From positions 191,102 through 255,101 of the forward strand of contig QNGE01000129.1 of NCBI GenBank assembly GCA_008508345.1: DNA of 64,000 nt, in the 5' to 3' direction. Positions within the stretch are counted from its first letter, which is position 1, and each line of letters starts with the position of its first letter. Positions 36,092-48,499 of this stretch are shown here, piece by piece. The DNA is from Paragonimus westermani (taxonomy: Eukaryota > Platyhelminthes > Trematoda > Plagiorchiida > Troglotrematidae). A program made the position numbers and the translations under genes. Under the pieces are notes generated by a model. That model saw nothing but the letters and a program-made list of their open reading frames with translations, ran no database searches and was not told the DNA's origin.

Positions 36092-39000
36092 CTGTGAAGT
36101 GTAGTTTGAAATAAGCAGATTTCATTAGAAGGATTGTTTGCTTTCAGTGATTCAGTGTATAGAAGAAAAAGGCAAAACATTCCTTTATTAGGAGCGTTTG
36201 TCAAAAAATATGACCCACTCAATATTACTCCATGTGAGAGCAGATGGTCATGTGGTTCACTGCATCAGACAATCCTGTGAGGTGAGATAACTTAATCAAT
36301 CATGGCTGAAAATTGTTGTGTCTTTCACCAAAAAAGGAATTGAATTTACTAGTTAATGTCTTCTGGTGCAAGTTGAGACTTTCAGCCTGAATGTGTCACT
36401 GTGAAATTTTACTGCGGTTGACAGTTCTCCTCTTAAGTTCTTCTATATATGATAAGCAAAATTTTTAACCCGTCGTCAAAATAAAATGATCTAGGACGTT
36501 TTTGTAGCAAACAAATTTGTAACCTTTTAGTTATAAGACCAACAACCAGAGATGTTGGTTAATCTGTGGGCGGCTGGTTTTTCTCAGATAATGTGTTTTC
36601 GAAAATGTGAAAAAGTTTTGAATGGCGAGGAGACTTGGGCTTTTAAAGGGTGGTAAAATCATCTGGTTTTTGGCCTTTCTGATTGCAGTCAGTCTACCGA
36701 GCTAATTGCACATTAGAACGTCAGCAAAGAAAGCTTACTGTCGGTAAAGCCTAACCTGAAGTACTGTCCCGCTAAATAACCAAACCTCTCTTCGAATGTC
36801 GCAGCCACTATTTCGAGTGGATCTATACTCACTTGATTCACTTTCACGTGTTTTTTTGACTGCGAGTTGTTTGGTAGTTTAACCTGCATCAATATTACGA
36901 GTTAATGTGATCTGAAACCTTTTGTCAAAAGGGATGTTAAGAATCAATCGACTTCTCAAATATTTTATTTGTGAAAGTTAAACTTGCGTCCGAATTTTGC
37001 ACTCGCAGTAACTCGACCATCAGAATTGAAATGAACGGTCCGTTGGTCATGAAGTGGGCTTACACATTTCTTCATTTTTGTAAACCTCTGAGAGTTTGTA
37101 CTGTGTATTCGGTCTGCTGAACGAACTAAAAAGGAACTGTCGCTCTCTCTAAAGGTGGTAATAGTTTATTTCTAGTTATTTTTCCCTATTAATACGCTAT
37201 AGAAGTTCACCTGTGTTTTATGCTGGTCTTGCTCCAAGGTTCTGCTTATTTGTTCTCCCATACTGTTAGTTCGAAACGTAGTGGTTCCGTACACATCTTC
37301 ACGGTTTACCAAGTAAACGAGTTAATCAGCTTGGTCTCCTGTAGACATTCGTGCAAATCGGAGTGTCAGCGAAGTAATCTTACTTGTCAGATTTTTGCCT
37401 AATGATGTAGCATGGCGACGGTTTTAATGTTTCCTGTTAAGGCAACACAACCAAAACCTGATTGGAATCCTCAGAATGTTTTACAAAGAAAACATGTTAC
37501 AGTTTCTCTAATGGATAACGGTTTTGTACAGCACGTACATCACTGTTTTCATGCAAAAACCTATAACAAAACCGAAAACATCCGATACCCAGCACTGCGG
37601 CTCGTGAATCCAAGCATGAAGTGAATAATGAACACCGCTTGGACACTCTGTTTGTTGGACCATTTAGTGGATTCCTTACGACAGTGAATTGGGTGGGTAA
37701 TTGAGCTCGACCGTAATCTTCTTGCTCGGTCTCGTTGCTCAACTAGTACATAGCTCACTTAATCAGGATACTTTGTTTCCGTTGCTTTTTGAATCCATCC
37801 GAAGTCCACAATAACCGTCATTTGGTCTCATCAACAGTAGTTATAATGTTTGGTACACAGTTGGACACAGACTTGGAAGGTCAGTTTGACAGTACAATTT
37901 CCAAGCTCAATTGGGTAGTGTATGGCTGAGTACACAGTTTTCGACCAGCATTACTCACTTAAGTGTATGTCAACAACTTGAGCAATTGAATGCGTAACAG
38001 CAGACTCCGAGCGAACATCATAGGTGTCAAGACCACCCAAATGGGTACAAAACCCAAAGTTTGACTTCAGTGTGCTTCAATACAGTTGCCTAGACAGTAT
38101 CCATGTTCACGTGTTTTGCCAGCATAGTTTTCAAACACACGTAATTTTTGCAAGCTGATGCATAATTCATTTTCCTGAAAATATTGACTGTCATGTTAAC
38201 CTTTCTTCATTCCAGATTAGATTGGTAATTAACGACACAGTAGGTTGAACGCCATGCAAAACACCATTCTATCTACAAAGGTTTTTTTCCGATTTATTCG
38301 TATAGGTTCCAAGAACATTTTCAAATGGTAGTATTAAGACATCTCCAAACCCCTGGTTGAACACATTTTGTTCAGAGAGATTCAGTTATTCTCTGTCAAG
38401 CAAGTCACTTTTTGCTGAAAACGAATGCAACTTCAGAGAGCGGTTGATTAACATTAGTTCCTTTGGTTCTCTGTGTTGTTTCCGACCAGTCTGCATAACT
38501 ATTACATTCACTGGTTTAGTGTTGACTAAGTACAAATGACCAAATGACAATGACTAAAATGACTGAATAACTAAGTTAAAATGAATTAAATGACTAAAGT
38601 CGCTGCTGTTTCCGATTACTGATTATGTCAATTTGTTTGTGACTTGATGTGAACGTTCCAAGTATAGCCTGCAAATACATTTACGCGGTTTTGAAATGTA
38701 CGAATGCACTATCATTGGACACTAAGAGGAGGCGAAATTTGCAACGATAAACTTTCGTACCTGGAGAAGGATGTTTTATGTTTAGCATAATAATTTATGT
38801 ACAGTCGTCAAAACCAATCGCGTAAGTGTTTACAAACTAATATTGTCGATCAACTTGCGTCTTTATGTGATCATGTTTGACAGTTAACAGTTTTGAATTG
38901 TTCGACCTTTCGGGCGGTGCAAATTCTATGTTGCAATGCGATAAATATTTAGTATACCAACTGGATTGTTCAACCTGTGTGTGTAGTGATGTGGGATTTC

Positions 39001-40616
39001 TTTCAATATGACATTTAAGGCAAGATGGAACTGAGTAATGAATATGCTCGAAGTTGAAAACCACATAAATAGTTTTCCCTTGACAAAACCAGCAAAGCTC
39101 CTACAGAACTGTCTCCGTTTCAAAATATTTTAAAGTAGCCTGTTCTTCTTTTCAAAATCTGTGTCACAGTCAGCCCTATACACAAACGAGATGAAGGTTG
39201 GTCAACCAGAGACCGCTGCAACTACAGTCTCCTTATATTCAAACATTTAAGCTCAACTAAATATTAACATGGGGTTATCCTGTTTTAAAATTAGGTAACA
39301 GACGACAATTGTGTACTTGATACATAATCATTAAGGGTTTTCGCTATTTGTAGACAATTAGAAACTGTAGTTAATGGAATTCTGATTATTTACACTGGAG
39401 AAAATCAATATTTGAAGTACCGAACTGCAGTATGACCAGGAGTAGGCGGTATGTTAACGAAGATAAGCTAAGAACGCACTATGTTGCAGTCTCGATACTA
39501 GGCCAAGTGTCCGGATCTAACCTGTGCACTTGAGAATTCGAGAGCCAAGTAATTTTGGTTAAGATAGTGAACTCAGTTCACTAATGGTGTAAGGTCATCT
39601 GTTACCTGGTAAAAGAGACGCAAACGAAGAAACTGCCTTTGAACTGCTGTAAAACGTCTTACGTGTGATATGCATAGAAACATAGGTTTAGACTGAATAC
39701 ATTGCGCCAAATAATGAGTACTAGAAATTTTCAAACTTTACAAATTACCACCAGCCATTATAATCAAACAGCCGATAGGTTGCGAAAGATGACGATGGAT
39801 AATTAATTTCGTGGCTAGGCTTCCTTGCCAGCTGCTACCTAGGTTCGTTAGTTTGTAACCCTCGATATACTCTACAATACATGAATAGTTGTGAGGAATA
39901 ATAGAATCAGAGTCAGCAACCTGAGAACGATAGATTGAATTATAGCTACTCAGTTCTACATAAACTCACAATGCGGTTAGTTTAATCGTCTAGTAAAGTA
40001 AACCAATGAAACAGCTGATAAATATCTGATAGAACATAGTCACCAAATAGTCCCCAAGTCGGTAGAAATTCAACCAAATGTAAATATTGAAGCGGGTACT
40101 GCGTTTATGCCTCTAACTATGCACAAAAAAAGGCTGGATTTGTTACTGACAATGTAATTATCAAGAAATCCCTTGAAAGTGTTCTACACATGCGGTGACT
40201 ATTGAAATCGGGAGGCCGGTTTTACACAATGATGGGGAGCTTTGATATTTCATAAGCGGCTTCAACAGGCATATGTAGACATTAAACAGAAAATTTAACA
40301 TTTTTAATCAGTAGGTAACTGAGGTGTTGATGAAAACAGACTGGCTTTAGTAACCATTGGCGAACCGACCGACGGCTGTCGCGATCTTGTTGAATCTTAC
40401 CACCCCATAATTGTGATTAGGTGTCAGACATAGACTACAGTAGAATGGTAGTCTGGATACATATCGGCTAGCTTACTTAGTTGTGGACTTGGTTTGCCGA
40501 CTTGTTTCCTGGCAGTGAAACGCATCATCATTTTGCCAACAGTAAACAGGATCAACTCTTTGTACAGCTCTCTATCAACCCCCTGGTGGAGTGGTAGTTT
40601 CAAAATGAATACTTAC
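36092..40616. other. Intron or upstream region of the TSP1 gene, no clear feature
   Basis: Upstream exons encoding the N-terminal half are expected to the right of 36.1 kb, but I find none here with TSP1 spacing. At 38521-38600 there is a poor tandem of the word AATGACTAA. Other open frames show nothing known. Confidence 0.45.
38521..38600. repeat. Degenerate short tandem repeat (AATGACTAA-like)
   Basis: The words aatgacta, aatgactg, aatgaatt and aatgacc recur about every nine to ten bases through this stretch, with many changes. No function is suggested. Confidence 0.5.
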
Positions 40617-40710
40617 AATCATGAATGAACGAAGTGCTTCAGGAGAGCGAGGATGTTGATATCCAGCTGACTGACGAAATACAACAGATTTGGACAAGTT
40701 CAAATGGCTT
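40617..40710 (-). CDS. Possible exon, unlinked
   Basis: On the minus strand a pyrimidine-rich tract (cctgccttccttcattaag) precedes AGCCAT and the exon-like stretch ends at ATGATT followed by gtaagtatt, a strong donor. The 94 bases begin in phase 2 and end in phase 0, giving 31 residues (SKSVVFRQSAGYQHPRSPEA in the middle). No domain is recognised. It could be an upstream exon of the TSP1 gene, but the phase does not join directly to exon A. Confidence 0.35.
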
Positions 40711-40873
40711 CTTAATGAAGGAAGGCAGGTATGAGAGCCAGACAACATTAGATATCTCTTACGAAAAAAACCAATTATTTTACACCTAAGTGCGGGGGTA
40801 GTCGTATTCATTGAAACATTTTTCCTCAGGACTATCGCTTACATAAACCCGGAGATTTCACCGAAGGTCAAAA

Positions 40874-41096
40874 CGTTTTCGGTGTGTCATCTCCAGGTCA
40901 AATACGAAACGACAGATATGGATTTAGTTGTCAAGTCAAGATTTCGTGGAATTAAATATGACGTAAATCTCTCGTCATTTGGGGAATACGGACATGGTTA
41001 CTATGGTACCGTGTCAAGTGTTCCATTAGCCACAGGCTATGATGAATTCACTGCCTGCAGTAAAGACTTTTAAGCAAACAGATTAGGGCTTCGCAA
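40874..41096 (-). repeat. Left arm of 223-base inverted repeat
   Basis: Reverse complement of 41387-41609 with few changes. An open frame of 63 codons on the plus strand here, and one of 80 codons on the minus strand in the other arm, have nearly the same peptide because the arms are copies. Both are readings of the 3' UTR in the antisense direction and are not genes. Confidence 0.88.
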
Positions 41097-41116
41097 AGGC
41101 GCAGTGTTCAGTAGTG

Positions 41117-41450
41117 CGAATTCGTTTTGTACATACTCATTTGTTTGTTCCTGTGGAGCGAGTTACATCGGCCACATAACAAGGTGCTTGTCGGAGAGAA
41201 TACGCGAACACCATCCAGCTTGACTGACGACCGGACAGCAACGAAGGATTTTCAGCATAATTTTGGCCCACTTATTTGACATGGGTGACAGAGTTAATGT
41301 GTATGCCGCATTCAAAGCGATCTACCGTGTAACACGTGGTTACACCAGAAGTATGAAATGTATCTACGGAGGCTATCAGAATTCGGTTGCGAAACCCTAA
41401 TCTGTTTGCTTAAAAGTCTTTACTGCAAGCAGTGAATTCACCATAGCCTG
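41117..41450 (+). pseudogene. GIY-YIG endonuclease domain of a Penelope-like element, broken
   Basis: The plus-strand reading gives CSCGASYIGHITRCLSERIR followed by EHHPA and a stop, then further readable sequence (ILAHLFDMGDRVNVYAAFKA). YIG lies at 41164-41172. The Arg-rich helix after YIG and the EH are the landmarks of the nuclease domain that follows the reverse transcriptase in Penelope elements, where it nicks the target. A stop after the helix and a frame change near 41365-41380 (before AIRIRLRNPNL) make this copy dead. Confidence 0.75.
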
Positions 41451-41609
41451 TGGCTAATGAGACACTTGACACGGTACCATAGTAACCATGTCCGTAATCC
41501 CCAAATGACGAGAGATTTACGTCATATTTAATTCCACGAAATCTTGACTTGACAACTAAATCCATATCTGTTGTTTTGTATTTGACCTGGAGATGACACA
41601 CTGAAAACG
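41387..41609 (+). repeat. Right arm of 223-base inverted repeat (element 3' end)
   Basis: Inverted partner of 40874-41096. It holds the last codons of the Penelope-like protein and its 3' UTR. Confidence 0.88.
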
Positions 41610-43750
41610 AATTTGTTCGCCAAGTTTTGACTTTTGATAATGTTTTCTTCAAAACCGTTTTCTAAGCACGGCAGTTCTTGAACTTGTTCACTTCAAACAT
41701 AATACAGCTTGTTTCGGATTTATTAATGAAATACGAAGTGGTTCTTGTCCCACAATAATATCTTATTTGTTCCATCCACTTACCTCGCCAAAACTCGTCA
41801 CAAATTTTCACGACGCTTGCTTTGAAGTTTGCATACTAGAAGTCAAGTCTATTTTGCTTTCCTGAGTTCCTTTAAGATACACAAACAGTCTTTAATGAAT
41901 TTTCCCAACACGTCTGCTTGCTTGCAAAACAGTCTATTGTACATAAAAATGTGTGAACCACTTCCACCACCAGTTGGTTAAACAATATTTTATAGCTCAT
42001 TCGTCAGAAAAAAATGAAGATGATTTCGACTTGGTTTCACCTCAATGAACTTTCGGCCACTGCGACGGCCAATATCTAACTCGTGGGTGAGTTTGAACTA
42101 TTCTTCAACTTATTTAGAATGCAACTATCGTGCCAGCTAAATAGCGTTTATGTAAATTGAAGCATTTGTACAGATATAATTTGGTGTTGCCACCCCACTG
42201 TTGCTCTTTTGTTGAACTGAATATCTTATTTTTATGCCATCATTTCAATAACTGAGGACTCAAATTCAACCAGTTGTATTCCATCGTTTTCTATCAGTTC
42301 AGTGAAACGGCGTACGGTTATTGGTAGCTTGAAAGTGTCGATAAGTAAATGTGGAATGTTACTTCCTTGGTGTAGAATTAAAATAATAAGGGTGGACTCT
42401 ATTGTTCATCGTCTACTGATCATAGTTTTCAGTTGTGTACTACTGTTTACACGTGATGTAAATCCTTTGTGACACTCCTAGTCAGGCAATGCGTAAGCGC
42501 ACTACGGATAAGCTCAACACCGTTGATGGACGACGCGTAACAACGAAATCACCAAACTGCCTGGATTATTTGGATAGTCCAACACGGTGTTCTAACGGTT
42601 TTGATCTTTAAAATCAAGTGCATTATCTCACAGTTTTCTCTGTTGTACAGAACAATTAGTTGGGCACGGGTAGGATTGTATTAAAGAAAGTCATCAACAT
42701 ATCCCGGGCTCAAACTCTTCAAGTTTAAATGCACTCTTAACACATGGAATGCAAACTAACACCAGTTGCCTTAAAATTTTCTAACGTAGTTCACTAGCCA
42801 GCGGTGAGTCAATCGACGGTAGATTGAGCAAACTGATCCCTTATTCATACTAACGATTCGAATGACAGTTGCGCTCAGATCTCATACCGTTAGTTACAAT
42901 GTAAATGCCCAGTTCTGACGTCAACTGGGTCACCTAATAGCACCTCAATTTTGGAAGCAGTTGCAATCTGTACTAAGGATTTATCGTCTGTGTAGACAGT
43001 AAACAGATTCAAGGAAGTGTCATGTCCATTTTTTTGAGCAACTGGGCAAGGTACGAATGAAACCCATGGTTTAAATACAGAGTGAATTTAAAATTGTTTT
43101 TCCGATTAAGTTCCTACCACAGCTTTTGGATTTTTCGCTCCACTAATTGGGGCTGAGATGGGAGGAACCAGAATATGGAGAGGACTGTAATTTTAGATAT
43201 TCCGAATTCAAATAATAACCTTCATCTCGAATGAGTTGATGGCGGCCGGAACAAGTCGACCTCCTATCGCAACAAAGTATATCCGTGAGGTACATCCACC
43301 TGATGCAGTAATCTTCTGTTACGCTGGTAAAAAGACGAAACTGAGGAATTTCTTGATATGGTGGCTTTTAGGAACAGGTCTCTGAAAACTAGGTAAATGA
43401 CCCATCAGCTTACACCGTATTTACACGAATACACTGACGGCAACGCTTGAAGTTTTCTCACAAAAACTCCGCAGGTACATTTGCCAATATGAATAATGTG
43501 GATTTATAGCCATACAGTCACGCTTCGGAAATTGAAGATAATACTCGCGATGAAAGCATACATCACCATAAGGGATATTTAAACAGAAACCATCTTCCAA
43601 ACACTTCAGCGGAATTATTTATTGGCACATGGTTTTGCTAATCATAAACTAAGCTTTGACAATACTGGAAAACAGAATATGGTCACGCTTACTTTGCACC
43701 AACTCGTTTGTAAACATTACTTACTTGAAGTTTATTCTTATGAGATGCCT
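41610..43750. other. Unassigned stretch
   Basis: I see no gene, repeat or RNA that I can support. Open frames are short. Confidence 0.5.
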
Positions 43751-43816
<66 letters not shown>

Positions 43817-43848
43817 AACAACAACAACATCATCATCATCATCATCAG
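43751..43848. repeat. Compound trinucleotide microsatellite
   Basis: About sixteen ATC units, a single-base break (cgtcatc), four or five CAT/ATC units, five CAA units, then six CAT units. In other frames this reads as runs of Ile, Ser or Asp, which explains three long open frames across it; none is a gene. Confidence 0.95.
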
Positions 43849-44164
43849 CCGCCTTTGCGTTCGTTCCATTCTCATTTCTGACCGCAACTTCGCGCTGAAA
43901 GTTATCATACAACTTATAAGCTACCCAAAACAGCCTTAGTAAAGTGCTTCACCGCAGCAGCAACAGAAATAAATGTGCTTGATAAAGTTGCAACACAGTT
44001 GACTATTATGAATGAGTGTTAATGCCAGTGAGCATTATGGGTTTTCACCTATACCAAGTGAACATCACTCACGACTGACTGCAGCTGTCCCACTCTCGTG
44101 GAAAGTTCTGTTGGCATTTTTCGGAAAAAAGAAATGTCCTTGAGTCTCGCCTTTTTCATGGCTC

Positions 44165-44690
44165 AAAAGTAGTGCATACTCTTCCCACAGTGGGGAATTG
44201 TAACGACACCACACGACACGTGCTTTAACAGCCACGTTGAGAGCTCGAAATTTTCATATTTAAACTCAATTACCCACCCAACCCATTGTGTCACGTGGAA
44301 CCTGTCAAATGATTCAGGTGACTGTTCAAGTAGGATTTCCCAAAAATTCCTACTGAACTCTATGGACGTCACTGCTGGTCAATGAAATTGCATTACTTGT
44401 AAATATTGCTTGCACTACTTATAAGTAAGTGAAATCTGCCGTACTATTTACAAGTAATACAGTTTCAATGCCCAGCGGTGAAGTTCTAGAATGAATTGTC
44501 GAGAAATTCTGCCTCAGTAATCATTCAGCTGGATCATTTGACAAACTTCATGTGACACAATTGGCTGGTTGGATAACTGGGTTAAAAGGTGACATTTTTG
44601 AGCTCACAACGTGGCTTTGTATCTTAGCTTTTGAGGAACTTGCAGCATCTAAGCATGTCGTTTTCGTCGCTGGTTCGAATCCAGCTGAAA
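44165..44690. repeat. Large imperfect inverted duplication (fold-back element)
   Basis: The left arm (44165-44405) and the right arm (44445-44690) are inverted relatives with many substitutions and small indels. Shared words include tcatttgacA, tgtgacacaat, gagctc(t/a)caacgtggct. The centre has a perfect 14-base pair of arms, attacttgtaaata (44392-44405) and tatttacaagtaat (44445-44458), with a 39-base loop. The right arm also has a B box (GGTTCGAATCC, about 44673) after a tRNA-like stretch, so the unit is probably a tRNA-derived SINE that was duplicated in inverted form. An open frame in each arm is incidental. Confidence 0.75.
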
Positions 44691-46307
44691 TTCAGAGATT
44701 TGTAGTTAGTCTCTTGATTACGGTGTACCCCACTATATACATACAAAGGGCAACGAATCAAATTAATCTATTGTTATTCTTCGTGATAATGACACAAAAT
44801 CTGAAGGTCGCATAGAGGGTGAGTTGAGCTGGCATGCTCACTGTATGGTAAACAGTCACGATTCAGCGGAAACACTTGACTACTATTATGGTCTTTGTCG
44901 TCCATCCCGTATGTGTACCCGATGAGCACCTTGCACTGTAGGAACAGCAGATGCTGGAGTTTGTAAATAATAACCCGTGAGTTACGTTCATTTTGACATC
45001 CACACTGCGCGATGAATACCACGGAATCTGAAGTATTGGCAGAATTGACTTACAAATTGATTTTTAATTGAAAAACGAAGTTCTTTGAGTAGGTTATTCG
45101 ACTACTTGACGAACTAGAAAAGATAGCTGGCGTAACTTGCGTTTCACAACGGTCCACTCAAACAAAGTAACGTTTGAGACAATTTCTAATGGCACAAAAA
45201 GACGGTTTAAAATTATAACAGGTAGAAATACTTCGTGCTCAAAACTGACGATTTTTGCAGGTAAGTGTTGAACCTATATGGTCAAAGGAAACTTGTTCAT
45301 GAGTCAAAGTCAGCTGAAAAGAAATTTCCTAAGGCGCTCGCAGAAGACCGTTAAGTGCTTGAATATTTTCTGTGGGGTACACTTCCATTTCAATGGTTAA
45401 TATGGACATCAAAAGTAAAGTCTTAACACCTTGGTTCGTTAATAAGTAATGGTGTTCTGAATCGGCGAAATGAACTTTTTTCTCTCAATTCTTCTCTCCG
45501 CGGTCACCTTAAAACAAGATCAGCCAGCTTGGGTATGGTTGTATTAAGATGGTCTTTCTGTTGTGAAAATAACTTCGATTCTGTCTGACGATACGTTGGT
45601 AATCAACTTAGTTTCCATGACACAGTGGACTGGACACAAATGTTTCATAAAAAATTATGAACTCATGGAGATCGACCCTAGGTACTCAGTGTATCCGCTG
45701 ACTGACGATTTTCATATCAAGAAGGATATGACAATATTGCTGGGTAGTACAAGTAAATTTTACAAATGGATTTTATCTAGTTTGTGAAATATTCCGCAAG
45801 TATAAAGGAATAATATAAAGAGAAGTTGTTGTTTCCTTATTGACATGAGATGGTTTGAAACCCGATGAGTATTCGAAACTATTATCAGTATGGTGTCAAG
45901 AAAATCTAAATCGAATTTACTTTCTTTCTTCTAACATTCTTGGACATGGAAATCACGCCTGTTCTGAATTTTTCTCTGTCAACACTTATATACATGTAAA
46001 CATGGCACATTTACTATGCTGACACTGTGGGACCAGTGGCAGATGAAGCCGCCTCATATATGTATGTATTGATCAGGTGACGTTTTACTGCTAAAGTTAT
46101 TTCTCCAATATTGCAAATTTTTTCATCATATATGGTATTCACCGGGCAAATTTTCCCAAAACTTTGAGATAACCGTTTTGTTTGTCGTGATTTTCAACTG
46201 CGCAGCAAATATCTCGTAATAATAACGATACGAACATAAGAAACTGGAATGAAATCGCACCAGCAGAATCGGTTGCAGTTACTGATGAAGAAGCAAGCAT
46301 TACATAC
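44691..46307. other. Unassigned stretch
   Basis: A minus-strand open frame at 44774-45022 starts after an acceptor-like ttcatcgcgcag and has several Cys, and a plus-strand frame at 45563-45787 reads like protein. Neither shows a known domain or a firm partner, and I do not call them genes. Confidence 0.35.
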
Positions 46308-46452
46308 CGGTTACGTTCAAAAACTGATAAAAACATTCGGCGTGGTAACACAGTCATCTTAAACCCCCCAGTTTTGTCATTTGAGCGACATATCTCGAAG
46401 AAACTGTGAAGCTGACTCCAGCATTTCGGATCACAATGTAACATCTCAAATC
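46308..46452 (-). CDS. Possible upstream exon of the TSP1 gene
   Basis: On the minus strand ttttaacaaacag precedes GATTTGAG and CGTAACCG precedes gtatgt. The 145 bases begin in phase 1 and end in phase 2, which is the phase exon A needs. The peptide has three Cys in its first half (LHCDPKCWSQ, FEIC) and ends FLSVFERNR. No domain is recognised, and about 10 kb separates it from exon A, so the link is only a phase match. Confidence 0.3.
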
Positions 46453-48194
46453 CTGTTTGTTAAAATTAACTACATCTGTTTTTATACATTTACTTGAGGC
46501 AATATTATGTGTTTTGGAGTCATAATGTTTAGCCGTATTGCTCAACCGCATTAAACGTTGTTTAGTTCGTAATGATAAGATCATGTGTTCTTCAGATGCA
46601 CATTCACAGTACAGTTAAATTGTAATTTTCTGTGCTGTCGTTCGTTTGACTGTTGAGAAAATCTTAATTTTGACATCACTCTTACACCATCTAAAATCCC
46701 TTTGTCATTTCAGATATTAAGAACGATTTCGGGTGGATCTAAGCCGGAAACCCGACGGAAACAAAATGCCCAGATCCGGAAGACATTCCACCAGCTGCAC
46801 TACAAAGCCATCCTCTCGTCACACGACTTAAAGTTTAGTTGTTGTTTAGTAATAACAAATTTCCGTCATAATGTGAAGTAGTACAAGAGATGATGGATTT
46901 TTACGCTATGTCGAATGCTTTAAAGAAACCGAAAATGGCAATTTTCATTTGAAAAATGAATATAATCGTTAAGTACGGCATATTAAGTATACACATTTGT
47001 TATCACGATATAGGTAATCTATGTATATGGCCACCTCCGGTTTTACTGAAGTAAATTACAGATGAAGACTTTCGATAATCACTCGGTTTATTCACTCGGA
47101 TTTATGAGAAAACTGTCAGCTTCTTCAGTTAATCCATCACTGGAAGCACACTTCCTTTGACAATGTTCTGATAGCACACTTCAGGTGATCCATACGTAAT
47201 ATCACTTTACGAGTGTTCCACTAACTGATGCAATGTGACATATTTCAGAAACGGAGTCTGGAACAATCTCCGTGTGTCAGCCGGACAAACAACGAAACGA
47301 AATCAAACGGTTCCACTCACTTTGTCGGTATTTGACAGCGGATCGGAGATAGCCCCAAAAGGATCAGGTAGATTAATATTAGTGTTTGGCAAGATGTGGA
47401 CTGCGGGCTTGCATGACCGGAAGATTTTCCTCGATATTTCATGCTGCAGTCGGTAAAATTGCAGAGATGAGTAAACCAGTGAGATAGTAAACCAGTGGAA
47501 GTACACGAAGTGTTTTCCAAATATGGATGGGTCACAGTCAAAATAAATCGGTGGTAAATGGAAACAAACCCATAATTAGTGTTGAAGATTCAAAGTATTT
47601 CTGGGAGCTAGCTGAAAACCATAGGACGGGTAATTCGTGTGCTGGTGGCATCAAATATGTTGACATCAATATCAACCACCGACATCATCATCAACATCGA
47701 TTGTATACCATAAAAACAGACGACGCTTTTCAACTCAATTTATCTTCACAATCCAAATGAATCGAAACCTCCTTCAGAAAACAAATGGTTGGGAGACCAG
47801 ACATACTGAAACAATAAGGTAGTGAGTGCAGGTGCGTGACAAGTTAGACAGAATCACCGTGACATTATGAAGATCTCGCTCTCAACTTTATATCATTTTT
47901 CAATTTTTTTTTCCCATTTTAGACACAAGCTTTTCTATTACATTCTAAAACAAATCACTTTGGTGCGTTAGAATTTATAATCTTGGACGTGACGACAAGA
48001 ATGCGACTAGCTTAAATAACCGTAAGGGATGACCAATCTTAATTAGAGTATTTCGCATTGGCGTCTTTGGTAGAGGAAATGGTTTGGGTTAATCGAGGGG
48101 TGTCAACGGATTTGTTTAATAAGAACGGGGTTAGCGGTCAAAGTGGAGCACAGATCACCTGACTCTGTTCCCACTAACTCATCAAACCGCGGGC

Positions 48195-48290
48195 CGTAGT
48201 GACAGGTAAAGGGTTACGAGTGGTTAGAGGTGTCTGTGAATCTCACATCCAATAGGAGTGAGGTTTAAGGTCGTGGAAGACTTCGAGATG
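48195..48290 (+). mobile_element. Possible tRNA-like SINE fragment
   Basis: GAGTGGTTAGAGGTGTCTG (A-box-like) is followed after about 35 bases by GAGGTTTAAGGTC, one change from a B box. The spacing is tRNA-like. There is no second copy in the window to confirm it. Confidence 0.35.
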
Positions 48291-48499
48291 TGGTGTGAAA
48301 GTTAACCAGTTTGTGAGAACATTTTCATTAGTTCTCTCGCATACTTGGCTGGCGGACGCAAGTACACTCGCATCAGTCCCGAACCACGCAGACATTATCA
48401 AAGCATGTGAAAGGCGCGATGACTGACGCACGGCTGCTCTTCCGAACGGAATCAAGTGAGATACCGCTTAAAAGTGGCTACATGTGAATTGTATCAGTT

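Larger units (their letters stand above)
40874..41609 (+). mobile_element. Penelope-like element, 3' part with inverted copy of its own end
   Basis: The unit is a 290-base centre (41097-41386) between two 223-base arms that are inverted copies of each other and differ at only about ten positions. The right arm (41387-41609) is the natural 3' end: it continues the coding frame of the GIY-YIG region (LRNPNL, then stop-riddled C-terminus) and then the 3' UTR. The left arm (40874-41096) is that same end turned round and placed 5'. Inverted partial copies at the 5' side are a known feature of Penelope elements. The near-identity of the arms suggests a recent event. The reverse transcriptase part is missing. 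Confidence 0.75.

Noticed and set aside
40882..41652. Two open frames with nearly the same peptide, 40882-41073 (plus) and 41410-41652 (minus), as a duplicated small gene
   Set aside because: They are the same antisense reading of the inverted 3' ends of a Penelope-like element; the sense strand of the right arm is the end of its protein and 3' UTR.
43622..43939. Open frames with long Ile, Ser or Asp runs as low-complexity proteins
   Set aside because: They are produced only by the trinucleotide microsatellite at 43751-43848.
46270..46300. CTGATGAAGAAGC near 46282 as a hammerhead core
   Set aside because: No stem II hairpin and no GAAA box downstream on the plus strand.
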